In this document: positions 9,401-21,200 of the stretch, one piece after another
Layout of the letters: every line of letters starts with the position of its first letter
Position numbering within the stretch: position 1 is the first letter of the stretch
NCBI GenBank assembly: GCA_965644315.1
Contig: CBFFRQ010000069.1
Span: 930,001-994,000 of the forward strand
DNA length: 64,000 bases
Source of the DNA: Caecitellus pseudoparvulus
Taxonomy: Eukaryota; Bigyra: Bicosoecida
Reading direction: 5' to 3'
Program-made: the position numbers and the translations under genes
Notes under the pieces: generated by a model
Seen by the model: only the letters and a program-made list of their open reading frames with translations
Told to the model about the DNA's origin: nothing
Database searches by the model: none

Positions 9401-12212
9401 CTTCGCTTGCCTTGGCCACCATTTGGTGTCAGCTGGCAGGGACGGCCGCGTGCTGCTGCATGAAGACCCCTTCACAACGTCATTTTCCACTGAGGCTGCG
9501 CCGTTTACGGTCGTGTGTGGGGCTGCCTTTCCTCAGCGGCTCCTGCAAACCTTTGCGCGGCCCTCCGCAGCGTTCGGGCACGCGGCCAGTGGGGAGCGAA
9601 GCAAGCGATCGACGCAGGGCCGAGGCACGCCCGCATCCCGTGAGCTTGACCGCATCCTGCAGCGCCCCAAGGCCGCCCTGGGTTCTTTCCATGAAGGGGA
9701 AATTCGCTGCGTGGCAGCTCGGGGGGAGGCAGGGTACATTGCGTCCGGGGATTCAGCAGGTGTAGTGTTGCTGTTCAAGGCGAGTTCGGCGCACTGCGAA
9801 GCCAAGCTTCAGCACGCGTCGGCTGTGAACGCCGTCGTGATTCCGCCCCACGAAGACCTCATCCTGACAGCTGATGACACGGGCAGCATCCTGGTATGGC
9901 GCCTGGATAGGGGCGTGGCCGCGCAGCACGTGCTGTTGGCTGGCTGGCGCCACGTACCTCACAGCTTCTACAACCCACAACGCAGCGCTGAGCAAAAGGA
10001 GATCAGACGCAAAGCGCAAGCGAAGCGCAAGGCTGAAGCCCATGCTGCTGCGCTGGCAGCCGCTCAGGCACGGCAGTCCACTGCCTCGGCTGCCATTGCG
10101 TCCCTGGCGGCTGCACCGCACAGCACGGCCGCCCTCAGCGCGGCGGTTGACGCCGTTGCGGACGCAGCGCGGGAGTCCGTCCAGGCAACTGTGCCCCAAA
10201 CTGCACAAGCTGCGCTGCAGGACGCAAAGGGCGAGTACGAGAAGCTGCTTGCGCACACTCGACGCCAAGCAGCCCGTGATGCCCTGGCCTCGGTGTTTGG
10301 AGCCCGGCGCAGTGCTGACAGCGGAGGGACGCCTGCAGCAACGGCAAGTGGCACACCTTCGGAAGGCAAGGCGCCCGGGCGGACTGCTGTGCGGGCCAAA
10401 ACTGACACTGCCACTGCTTCCTTCTCTGCCCTGACACAACATGCAGTCATCACAAAGATGCTGTGGCACGCCGGCACACAGGCTCTGTACACCGTGGACG
10501 ACGATGGGTTGGTCTGTAGGTGGCATCTCGGCGACCTGTTGCACGCTATTCATGAGCGGGAAGGTGGCACGCGAGCGCGTAGCTTGCCCTCCACCGACGG
10601 CGTCAGGCGCAGCATGGCCACCCCCGTACGCCGCAGCCGTGCAGGTGCTGATCAGCCACCCTCTGCCACGATTGCAGGTGTGGCCACCGGAGTTGGGGAG
10701 CAGGAGGCGCCCCGGCCCGCTCGGATGGCAGACACAACTGCTGCCGCCACTCGGGTCGAGCTTCCCTCTATCAACGCCAGCTCAGCACAAGAGCGGCCGA
10801 AAGGCTCGCCGGCATCCCTGTCTCTTAGGGCTCGCCAAGCCAAGGTGCGGCATCGCAAGGTTGCCGCAAAAGCTCGCCGCAAAGCAGCAGCATCAGCAGC
10901 AGCATCGGCAGCCAGGGCAGCTTCAGAGCTCGACCCATACGCGCCACTGGCAAGCACAACGTCGGCGGACTCTCTGCTAGGAAGTCCGCATGCCTCCCAG
11001 CGTGGCTCTGGGTCTTTTGAGACTGAGAGCTCCCTGGCCCTCTCTAGCTCAGGCAAGCTTCGACGAGTTGGTTCGGCCGCTTCAAGTGCGGTGTGGAGCG
11101 AAGGTGGCTTTCCCGCTGAGCCCCATGCTGACGCAGGAACCCTGGGCAAGGGGCTGTCAAGCAGACCAAGGAGTTCCGCAGTGCGCCGACGCTCGCCTCC
11201 CTCGGGCCAAGAAGATGGCACCCCTGAACAGACGCGCGAAGTACAGCCTGTGCCAAGTAGTCGCCCCAAGCAGCGCTCCATTGGAACGTACAAATTGAAG
11301 TCAGCGGTGCTGCGTTTCTTCCAGCGATGTCCCCTGCTACACCCCGACCTTCCAGGAGTGTTTGATTTGCCCATCATTGCGTCTACAGTTGTGAGTTGTG
11401 ACTGGATGGCTCCTGCTCATACCAGTGCAGGGGCTGCGTTGGCGATGCTGGACATCCCTGGCACTCGCCCTCACATCGTGAGCGCGGGGATGGACCAGCG
11501 CGTTGTAGCAACAACCTGCATGGGTGGTGATCGGGCCGGCCTGCTCGTGGTGAATTCCACTGCCACGCGAAATCCGCTGTGGGACGTCATGGTCGATGTC
11601 GGTATGCTGCGCGGCTTCCTTCTCGCTGAAGAAGTGGCTGCAAAAGGCAGAGCGCGCTCGTCCCATGCCGGCGGGCAAACAAAGCGAGCCACTCCGCTGC
11701 AAGTGTCCAGCCCCAGCCCTTCAACGAGGGGCAGCAGTCGCCTTTCCATTCGGCAGTCTGCCTCAAGGAAGGCAAGCAGGGGCACCACGCTCGACCCTCT
11801 TTCCCAGGGCTCCCGGTACACTCAAGAAGTGCAGAAGGTGCTTCGGGACCAAGCTGCCTCCGCGTCCAGAGCTTCAGAGCAGGTGGGGTCCGTGGGCAAG
11901 GGCGGGCTCTTGTCGCCGTTCGAGGCTGATTGGCCAGATGACGGGCGACCCTCCTCAGCCTGGCTTCGGAAGGAGGCCGACAAGCTCGCCAGATCGCCGC
12001 GTAGCGCACAAGGGTCACCAACACGCAGCACGAGTCCTGGGGGTGCATTTTCGTTGCGGCATGGCAGCCAACGTGGCGCGCCTGCCCTGAGAAAAAGCTC
12101 GCTTCCTGCCTCTGCGCGCGGGCAGGTTCCGGAGGAAGTCTCACAACGAGCGAGAAGCGCCTTGGCGCTGTTGCACTCTGCCGATGACCTTGGCAGGTCC
12201 CTGCCAGTGTGA
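6409..12212 (+). CDS. Large EF-hand/WD40-repeat protein (WDR49/WDR64-like architecture)
   Basis: Exons 6409..6494, 6562..6688 and 6750..12212 give about 1,891 aa. The start is the first in-frame ATG. Seen: an N-terminal helical segment, then an EF-hand loop at about residue 137 (DANADGIVSWHD) typical of EF-hand/WD proteins. At least a dozen degenerate WD40 blades follow between about residues 540 and 1660, with recognisable ends such as TASVDHDARVWS, TASLDGAIKVWDL and TADDTGSILVWRL. Blades are interrupted by Ala/Ser/Arg-rich insertions (about residues 1150-1280 and 1370-1530). The C-terminal 250 residues are low complexity (SPSPSTRGSSR, SARG). Related animal proteins are axonemal or testis-enriched, so a ciliary scaffold role is a reasonable inference but not shown. 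The gene ends 16 bp from the convergent BTB gene. Confidence 0.82.
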
Positions 12213-12228
12213 ATCTGTCCTGTACCTG

Positions 12229-14752
12229 TTACACGGGCGTTATCGTCACCATGAAATGCAGCGCATCTCCAAACTTCCATGGCTTGGGTGCAAGCGTGTT
12301 CAAGGAAAGAAAGGTGTCCCAGCCCCAGCTCTGGCTTGCAAGCGTGCCAAACAGCTTGCCCCCAGAGCAGCTCCCACGAATGGAGCTGAGAGTGGGGGTG
12401 CCTGGACCTCCACATAAACGAATGCTGAAGGACACACACACAGAAGAGCGGCTGTCAACAAAAGCAGCGCTCGAACCTGCGTGTTGCTGCACCTCCTCGG
12501 GGCTCGCAGCCAGCCGACGCAGGTACACCGCGAGCATTTCCCCGCCCCCCTCCTCGTCAAGGTACCGCTTGAGGTCCAAGCGCCACTTGGAGCCCATGAA
12601 TACCAGAGAGTTGCTGGAAATCGTCTGCGCAGCGCCCCCATGATGGAAGGGTGAGAGCTCCGAAGCGAGCGCACCTTCGACAGAGAAGCCTGCCCTGAGA
12701 GACGGCATTCGTTGGCACCGCACCGCGAGTGGCAGAGCGGGGTCCCCACGGAGAGCTTGCAGTGAGCTTTCTTCTCGGCGCACGGCCTCTTCAACTTGAC
12801 TGCGAAGCACAAGCTGCAGCCATCGGGCCTCCCGCAGCTTCTTCCCAGTCTGCAAACCGTCTCGGACAGCGTGCTCTCGGTGCTGTTGTGACTCGCCAAG
12901 CCTTTCAATCTCATCGAGGTCCAGCTTGGACATGTGGATGAAGCGCGTCTGAAAGACTGCTTCCTCGAAAATGCAGTCAATGACATCTCGTGCTGCTGGC
13001 ACATTCCACAGCGGACAAGTCAGAAACCTCGCCCGCCAGGGCTTGTCGACTGGCTCACGCTGCCAAGAGCCGTCAGGCCCCTTGGATGCCAGCGGAGAAA
13101 ATAAGCAAACACTGGCACCGCCGCCCACATGCTTCGGGGAGCATGTACTCGGCACAGCAACTTGCAATCGGCCACCTGCCCTGGCACTTCCGCTTGCCTG
13201 AACAGTCCTGCCTGGGAGAGCTTGCCCTTCGGCCCCACAACGCGACCCTCGCTCCCTGCCAGGAGATCCAGCAACTGGAGACACTATAGAGCCCTCATGG
13301 GTCCTTGTTGTTGGGCTCTGTGTGTTGTGCAGTTCAACACACCCGGAGCCTGCACCTTGCAGGACCTGCCATGCGACGACCCTTTTCAGCGTGGCCTCTG
13401 CCGAAGGCCTGCGGGCGACCAGTTTTCGCAGGAACTGCTCCACCACAGGGTTCTCTGGGGAAGAAAGCATGGCTTCTTGCAGCTGGAGTGAGCCTTGCAC
13501 CAATGGACATGCAAGCAGATTCGGTGGCAGCTGTCTTTTCTGCTCAAGTGCGGCCAAAATGGCCTGCCACTGCTGCGCCGCGAGTTGCAGTGTGGCCTGC
13601 CAATCTCCGAACAGGGCTGACAAAGTCGAAGAAGACGCACCCAAGGGGCCCCAGATGGATTCCAAGCTTTCTTGCTTCGCAGGAGGAGTGGGGGGGTGCT
13701 CCCACGAGAAGTTGTGTGCGCAGGACACGTGCGGTGAGCTTCCCCCTTCGCTGTGACGAGTGACGAGCTCTTGCTGCCGCCCCTGCCGATGCCTGGAGCC
13801 CTCCACAAAGCTGCGGGTCTCCACTCCTGCCTTCACTGTTGCATACATGTGCAACACGTCAAGGGCAGCAAACGGGAGTGCAACGCCCCACCCGCACTGC
13901 CGAAGGGCCTGCAGTGTGGCAGGAACATCCATGGCAAAAGGTGCGAACTCTTGCCCCAACAAGTCAACTGCACTCGACCAGTCTTGGGTTGCGTCTGTGG
14001 CCGAGGCCAATCGTCGCAGGCAGGACGCATGACATGAGGACACGATGTCCCAGCGCTTCGCTTCAGAAGTGTAGAAGGCTTCAGGGCTCAACAGCGGCTC
14101 GCACATCAGTGAGAGGGAAGTGTCAGCCAACTGGGGCATGACAGCGGCTGGGTCCCTGCGCAAGAGAGCTTCCGCGGCACCTCGAATGAGTTCCCCTGCA
14201 GCCCCAAGTTCGTGCTGCGAGACGAAGTTCAAGGCTGGCAGTATGCCGCCACGCGACATGTTGTGGTACTGCCAGTCAGCCGCAGCTGAGACGAGGTGGG
14301 GCAGGTCCAGAAAGGAGGCCGCCAGAAGGAGACCGGGGGTATCCGCTTCAGAGAACGCAGGTGGAATGCCATACAAGAATTGAATGCACGCAAGGACTTG
14401 CTCCTCCGTCACACCGGCCAGGTTGGGGGAGCCACTGTCCAGGTCAAGCTCAAAGTGGCATGGTGCCTTGTCTGACCAGGTGTTGTGGCCGCCCCCTGAC
14501 GGTACGCTGAGGTCATCAGCACCCCATGCTTCCCGCATCATGACTTCAAAGTACTGGCTCGCACTGAGTATGCACTGCGGCAGGAGGTGTGCCATGCCCT
14601 GAAGGTTCAGATGCTGATGGACGTGCGTTTCGACGACGCACCTTGTGCGCGTGAACTCGCCGGTCGCTCCCCTTGAATGAGATCAAGACATCGGCATGGG
14701 CCGATTGATTGTACAGATTTTGAATGTGTTGCTGCATGGTCTTCGCATCCAT
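12229..14752 (-). CDS. BTB/POZ protein with C-terminal MATH-like domain
   Basis: Exon 1 14752..14642 (37 aa) and exon 2 14598..12229 give 826 aa; the 43-nt intron is the shortest in the window. Seen: a BTB core split by the intron (HADVLISFKGSDRRVHAHK, then ILSASQYFEVMMREAW), a FLYGIPP...LLLAASFLDLPHLV BTB end, and a BACK-like helical region to about residue 290. A long middle follows, with Glu/Arg-rich helices at about 600-680. The last 120 residues (SLVFMGSKWRLDLKRYL ... WGWDTFLSLNTL ... FGDALHFMVTITPV) have the strand pattern of a MATH/TRAF-like domain. Cullin-3 substrate adaptor function is the family inference. The domain order is the reverse of SPOP-type MATH-BTB proteins. BTB identity is good; the MATH call is weaker. 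Confidence 0.75.
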
Positions 14753-15211
14753 GTTGGCGCGAGCTGCGGTGGTGATCACGGGTCGGCGTTGAGCGACGTG
14801 CTGCTGCTGCTGCGGTGTCGACGGAAGCCGCCTCCAAATGCGCAGAGTTTCTCTTGCGCTGCCCAGATGGGGAGCTCTCCTTTAAGCCCAGGATTGTGCA
14901 TGAGGCAGAGCGTCACTTGCGAGCTGCGGGGTGCCAAAGATTGGTGTGGTGGTTGGATTTGACGGGCCGGCACACAAAGTGCCGGGCAGTGACGGGCCGA
15001 CACAGTCGTGCGCGCTCGGCACAGGGAGGCTCAGGCAGACGTGGCCGACAAACTTCAACCCCAACTCCAACCCTGCCTCTCGACCACACTGCCCCCTCCC
15101 CCTTGTGCCTTTTCCCTGTGCAACCGTACTGTGCCACACCACAGCTAGGGTGCAACAGCGGAAATTGAAGGTTTTGTTGCTGGCGGTTTCTCCTCGCAAC
15201 AACTCCTCAAG
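14753..15211. promoter_or_regulatory. Divergent promoter region, BTB gene / EMAP-like gene
   Basis: 459 bp between opposite start codons. It contains one GCGGAAATTG motif (15158..15167; CAATTTCCGC on the minus strand) 45-54 bp before the EMAP-like ATG. The right half is pyrimidine-rich (15055-15125). No gene was recognised inside. Confidence 0.45.
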
Positions 15212-18200
15212 ATGGGGTGCTTCCCTTCAAAGCCGACCCACCCCTCAGCGGGCATGGACGATGTAGACGCCTCTGCGTTTGACGCGCCTGCTGATTCGAA
15301 GGGCAAGTCAGGGTGGTCTGCGGCGCCCGCGCCAGCTGCAAGCGACGAGCCTGAGGGTGGCAAGGAGCTTGGCGCCAAAGTGGAGGTGTCCGAGGCAGCA
15401 GCAGAGGCCATCGCTGACGCTGCGCACCTCCGTTCGACTCTTGGCCAGAAGGTCGGCTCTCCTTCCTTCGCGCTGCCTGTCCTGCCCTTCTTGAACCGTG
15501 AGTGCTCGAGGCAGTGCAGCTGCTGCCGCGCGCTGGCCGGGCGTCGTCACGCACAGGCGCAGCAGGAACGCCTGGGAGCTTCCGCTACTCTGTCTATGCT
15601 TTTTTACGTAACTTGTTCGTGCCCTTGCCGCAGTGTACGGTGCGCTGGTGGAGGACTTGTTCGATGCTGTCGAAACCGAGGATGGTGCCGTGTCGCTGGA
15701 CGCCTGGAAGGACGCTGTGGCGGGGCTGCAAGACCAAGTGCAGATCTCACCCGCCCAGGCGGAGGCTTACTTTGCATTGCTGGATGAGGGGCAGGTGAGG
15801 CAGGCGCACCGCATGAGGAGCAGCATTGGCGTGGTGGAGCGTGCCCATTGTTTGCCCAACCTCCTCAACGGTAACATCAGCAACCGCACCCACCGCCCTC
15901 GCCCCCGCCTGCCAGACTGGCTCTGTCTCCAAAGTGGAGCTTTTCATCGTGCCTGCACTTGCATCTGGATTCAACGACGCGGACACGCTAACTTGTACGC
16001 CAAGCCAACGTGGCCAGACTGCTGTGTGCGAGCCTGCACTGATGCCCGCAAACCTTTGCAGTTGTTTTCGAATTGCTGGGCGGCTCTGACGACGCGCCCT
16101 TGACCTCCGCGGCACTTCGAGATGGGATCATCCTGGCCATGCGCGGTATGGCCCTGAGCGAAGGTGACACGCCTCCCTCAGATGCCGACATCGAGCTCGT
16201 CTCCAAGGCCCTGCTGGCGCTGGCGGACGACAACCAAGACGCCACCATGAGCAAGGACGAGTTCCTGGACTTCGCCTTGCACCGCTCCCCCGAAGCCAAG
16301 TCCTATCTCGCGTACTTCAACGACCCTGTCGTGGATGCTGAGCTCCTGGTGGCAGCCGGCGCCGTCGACGCTGCCGGCATCTCCGTGCTGGATGTTGAGG
16401 ACGACGACGAAGACCCCCTGGGCGCGGCTCTGGGTGAAGAGAAGCCCAAGGTGCAGCGCAAAGCCATGGCATCCATGTACGGCATTGACTTGGAGGCTGC
16501 GGCGGCCAAAGAAGCTGCTGCAGCCGATGCGGGTGGCGCGGGGGGGCACACCTTCGGTGACCGGTCTGGCGCGCCGGTGGAGATCATCCAGCCCGGCCCG
16601 TCAGGCCCAGGTGGCTCTGGTGGCTTCGATTTTGCCTCTGCAGGGGATGAGGTGCTGCTGCAGGCTGATGTCATGGCTGATGAGCCCCTCCTCATGTACG
16701 AGGTGGCCCCCGATGAGGTGCCATCCAACGCTGAGGTGGAGGGAGCCCAAGAGGACCTCGTTGGCCCACCTGTGGGTCTGGACCTTGAGTACATCCACGG
16801 ATACCGCTGCCACGACGGTGCACGCAACCACGTGCGCGTGACGGCAGACGGCATGCTCGTGTACCCCGCCGCAGCGGTGGGCGTTGCTCTGGACCCTGCC
16901 ACTCGCTCCCAGCGATTCATGGCTGACCACGCCGACGACGTCGTGGGCTTGGCCTTGGCCCCTGATGGACGCACTGTAGCGTCCATCGAGATGGGCAAGC
17001 ACGCGCGTGTCGTGGTTTGGCGTGTGGCTGGCTCTGGCGCAGCAGCTGGAGAAGGCAAGGCATACGATACCGACGCCAATGACTTGCTACCTGAGGTCGT
17101 CCTTGCAGCCAAGAGCAAGCGGGGCCTGTCTCACGTTGCCTTCTCCCCAGATGGCACAAGAATCGCAGCCGTCGGGGAGGACGACGAGCACACCGTGACG
17201 GTGTGGGAGTGGCAGCGTCGGCGGCGCATTCTCTCCACCACCACTACAAATCGCAAGGTGCTGTCCCTGACGTGGAAGGACGACGACACAGTCGTCACAG
17301 CGGGCATGAACCACGCCTTCTTCACATCTGTGAAGGAGCAGACGCCGCGTAAGGCCCTTTTCGGGCGCCTGCGCGGGGTCAAGGTGCAGCCCCTGGTGGC
17401 GGTGGCCACCCTGCCCACGCTCACCGGGGGCGAGGCCAAGGCGTGGGCATCAGCAGGCGGCCGCTCGCGCTCGCGAGCCTCCACATCCCGCACCAAGCAG
17501 GGTGAGGTTGTCATCACCGGCACGAAATCGGGCGATCTGTACATCTGGCACGGCCGTTCCTGCGCCGCGTTCAAGAGCGGCGCCCACAAGGGCGCTGTCA
17601 CGTCCCTCTTCGCTCCATATGATGACAACGTGCCCAATGCGCCGGACCTTGCCCTGGCTTCAGGAGGCGCGGACGGCGTCGTGAAGCTGTGGTCCAAGCA
17701 CGGCGACATCGTGGCCAAGGTGGACTTCTCGTCCCCTGCCTGGGGCTGCTTGGATGCCAGCGTGCGCTCAGTATGCTGGGGCGGCCAAGGTGGTAGCGCT
17801 GGTCAGCAGCTGGTGGTGGCCGTGCGGTCTGGGGAGATCTACTCCTTGCCCCTCGCCGACGTGCTTGCAGGCGGCCCGGGCGGCGCGGGTGAGGGCAAGG
17901 CCGACGACTTGACCGGCTTTGGTGCCGCTGCCGTGCCCCTCGTCAGCGGGCACTCCAACTTTGAGACGTGGGGCCTGGCTCCTCACCCGAGCGAAGCCGA
18001 CATGTTCGCTACGTCTGGCGACGATGCCACGCTGCGCATTTGGCGTTTCAACACGCAGATCGCCAAGCGAGCCCTGCCCACCCTGGCCCGCTGCGTCGCG
18101 TGGAGCCCAGACGGCAGCCATGTCGCCGTGGGCCTGGGCGGTGACTTCGGTGGCATTCTGCGTGACGGAAAGGGCCGCGGAGCATGGAGTGGCCGAGGAG

Positions 18201-21200
18201 GCGAGGGGGTGGATGCCGACGCGTACGCAGGCTTTGCGCCGTCTGACCTCCGCCCTGGTGGCTTCATCGTCTTCGCGGTGTCGGCGGGGGGCCGAGCTCT
18301 CACGCCAGTGCATGCCGCACGGGACCAGGTGGAGTGGGTGTCCGACTTGAAGTTCTCACCGGATGGCAAGTACCTCGCAGTGGGCTCACACGACAACTCA
18401 GTCATGGTGTACGAGGCGGACGGGTGGGCCACTGCTGGAAAGTGCAACAAGTCCTCTTCATTCATCACCCGTCTGGATTGGGCCGCCGACTCCAGCGTCA
18501 TCCGCACCAACGACGGCGCTCACGAGATCCTGTACTTCTTCCCTGATGGCTCACAGGCTCTGCCAGGGCACTCCTTCCCTGGCGAGACCATCGACATGGT
18601 CTGGGCCACGAACACGTGCCCCCACAACGAAGCTGCGCTGGGCATCTGGCCTCTGGGCGCTGATGGCACGGACATCAACGCCACGGCAGTGTCCTCGTCT
18701 GGGGACGTGATCGTGGTGGGGGACGACTTCTCGCGGGTGAACTTGCACCCCTTCCCTTGCCCTCCAGATGGCACAAAGCCACTCCGCTACAAGGGACATG
18801 CTTCCTTCGTTCAGAATGTGACGTTCCTCGCTGACGACGCGCGAGTTGTGACGGTTGGCGGGTACGACAAGACTGTGGCTGTGTGGCGAGTTGTCGGGGG
18901 CGACGTGGACGACGCTGCAACCGAGGGTGGTGAGCCCGAGGCTGAGCCGGTGGACGACCCCGATGAGGTGGGCGCAGTGGCTCTGCGCCGCCCCTCCCCG
19001 CTGGAAGAGGCCATCAAGAGCGGAGATATCCACAAGGCAGCTCGCCTGCGAGAGCAGCAAGCCGAACAGAACGCTCTGTTTGGCACAACAGAGAGCAGTG
19101 CAGGCGCAGCTGCTGCCCCTGCCAGTGCCCAGCTGGCTCAGCTGCCACCAGGCAGTGCCCCCAACAAGCGCCCCTGGATGCGCACCCCTGAGGAAGTGCT
19201 ACCCCGCCCTGCATGGCCACACCCCATCACTGCCGCTGCCCCTGAGCAAGACCTGGCCCTGTCCTATGTGCATGGGTACCGAGGGCATGACCTGCGCAAC
19301 AACCTTGGGTACACCAGAGCTGGTGCCGTCGTGTACCCGGCGGCCGCCCTGGGCGTTGTCACAGCGCCAGTGGGCTCCGAGGCCCACGATGGGTCCAGCA
19401 AGAGCCCTTCCCAGCAGTTCTTTGGTGGCCACACTGACGACGTGCTGACTGTGGCCGTGCACCCGGATGGTGTGCACATTGCCACAGGGCAGATCGGGAA
19501 GGACCCCATCATCCACGTGTGGAACGCGGAGGCCATGGAGCCTGTCGCGTCTCTCCGTGGTGTCGTCAAGCGCGCCGTTGCAGGGCTGTCGTTCTCCCCA
19601 GACGGCTCTCGGCTGGCGGCTGTTGGGCGTGACGAGTACAACTCCGTTTCTGTGTACGACTGGAAGAACGAAGTGCTCGTCGCTTCCGCAGCTGGAGCAA
19701 AGGAGCCAACCCTGGCCATGGCGTTTGGCATGGCTGCTGGGGCAGGCAAGGGTGGCTCGGACGGGCTCTGCATCGTGCAGGCAGGGAAGCGCCATGCCCT
19801 GTTCCACTCGTGGCAAGGCCGCAGCGTCTCCACTCGCAAGGGGCTGCTGGGTGTCCGTGCCAAGGCCAAGAACTTCTACGCAGCGGCTTGGGTGGGCGGC
19901 CAGGCCGTGCTTGGCACAGACACGGGTGCGCTGTACGTCTTCTCGGGCCGCCAGCGCAAGCGGTCGGTCAAGTCCCACAAGGGCCCCGTGTACGCCCTGC
20001 ATACGCCCACTGCCCGTGCAACGAGCGGTGGCGTGGCGCTCTTCTCTGGCGGGGCTGACGGCAAGGTCATCACGTACTCTGCAGACCTCTCCGTGCTGAA
20101 TACCTTTGATGTGGCGGAGGCAGCTGGGTCCCTGCTCGTGCGTCCCAAGATTCGAGCTCTGGGCTTGTCAGATGACGGCTCCAAGCTGGCGGTGGGCACC
20201 ATTTCCTGCGAGATCGTCGAGCTCAGCACCGAAAACGGCTCCATCATCTCCACAGACAGCAAGGGCAATGCGACTGCGCTGGTCCGGGGGCACTACCGGG
20301 ATGAGCTGTGGGGCCTCGCGACCTCCCCAGTGAACCCAGACACCTACGTCACGGTTGGTGACGACGGCATGCTGGCTGTATGGTCCCTTGCGCAGCGCAC
20401 GTGCGTCGCCAAGTCCATGCTGGGAGGTGTCGCCCGTGCTGTGGCGTTCCATCCCACAGGCCGCCTGCTGGCTGTGGGCCTCGGCGGTGACAGCAACCGA
20501 ACCGGGGACTCAGCAGACGACACGAAGAGCAAGGGCCTGGATGGCGCGGTCATGGTGCTGTCCACTGCCACCTTGGAAGTCCTCTGGCAGGAGAAGCGGG
20601 CCAAGGAGTGGATTTCGGACATTAAGTTCTCCCCAGATGGCGAGTCCCTGGCAGTTGGCTCCCACGACAACTCCGTGTACGTGTATGATGTCGAAGAGGA
20701 GGGGGATGGCGTGCGGGTCGGCTTGCGCTGCAAGTTCAGCAAGCACTCCTCCTTCGTGAAGCACCTGGATTTCACGTCTGATTCAGCGTACATGCAGGTG
20801 TCAGCTGGCTCCCACGAGCTGCTCTTCGCGAATGCGACCACTGGCGAGCACGTCGTCACGAAGGACACACTGGATGGGAAGGAGTGGGCCACGAACACCA
20901 CCGACCTGGCGTGGGCACTCTTGGGCGTGCACCCACGAGGCACGGACGGCACAGATGTGAATGCTGTGGACGTTACCCCCACGCCGCTGCTGCGTGATGC
21001 TGGGCCAGCGGACGCAACTGTCGTTGCTGGCGATGACTTTGGCCGCGTGGTGCAGTACCGGTATCCCTGTGTGCTGAAGAAGGCAGGCCACAAGTCCTAC
21101 ACTGGCCACTCCTCTCACGTCACCAAGGTCGCCTTCGCTTCCGATGGGCAGTGGGTCGTGTCTACTGGTGGCTTTGACCGGTGCACATTTGTCTGGCAAG

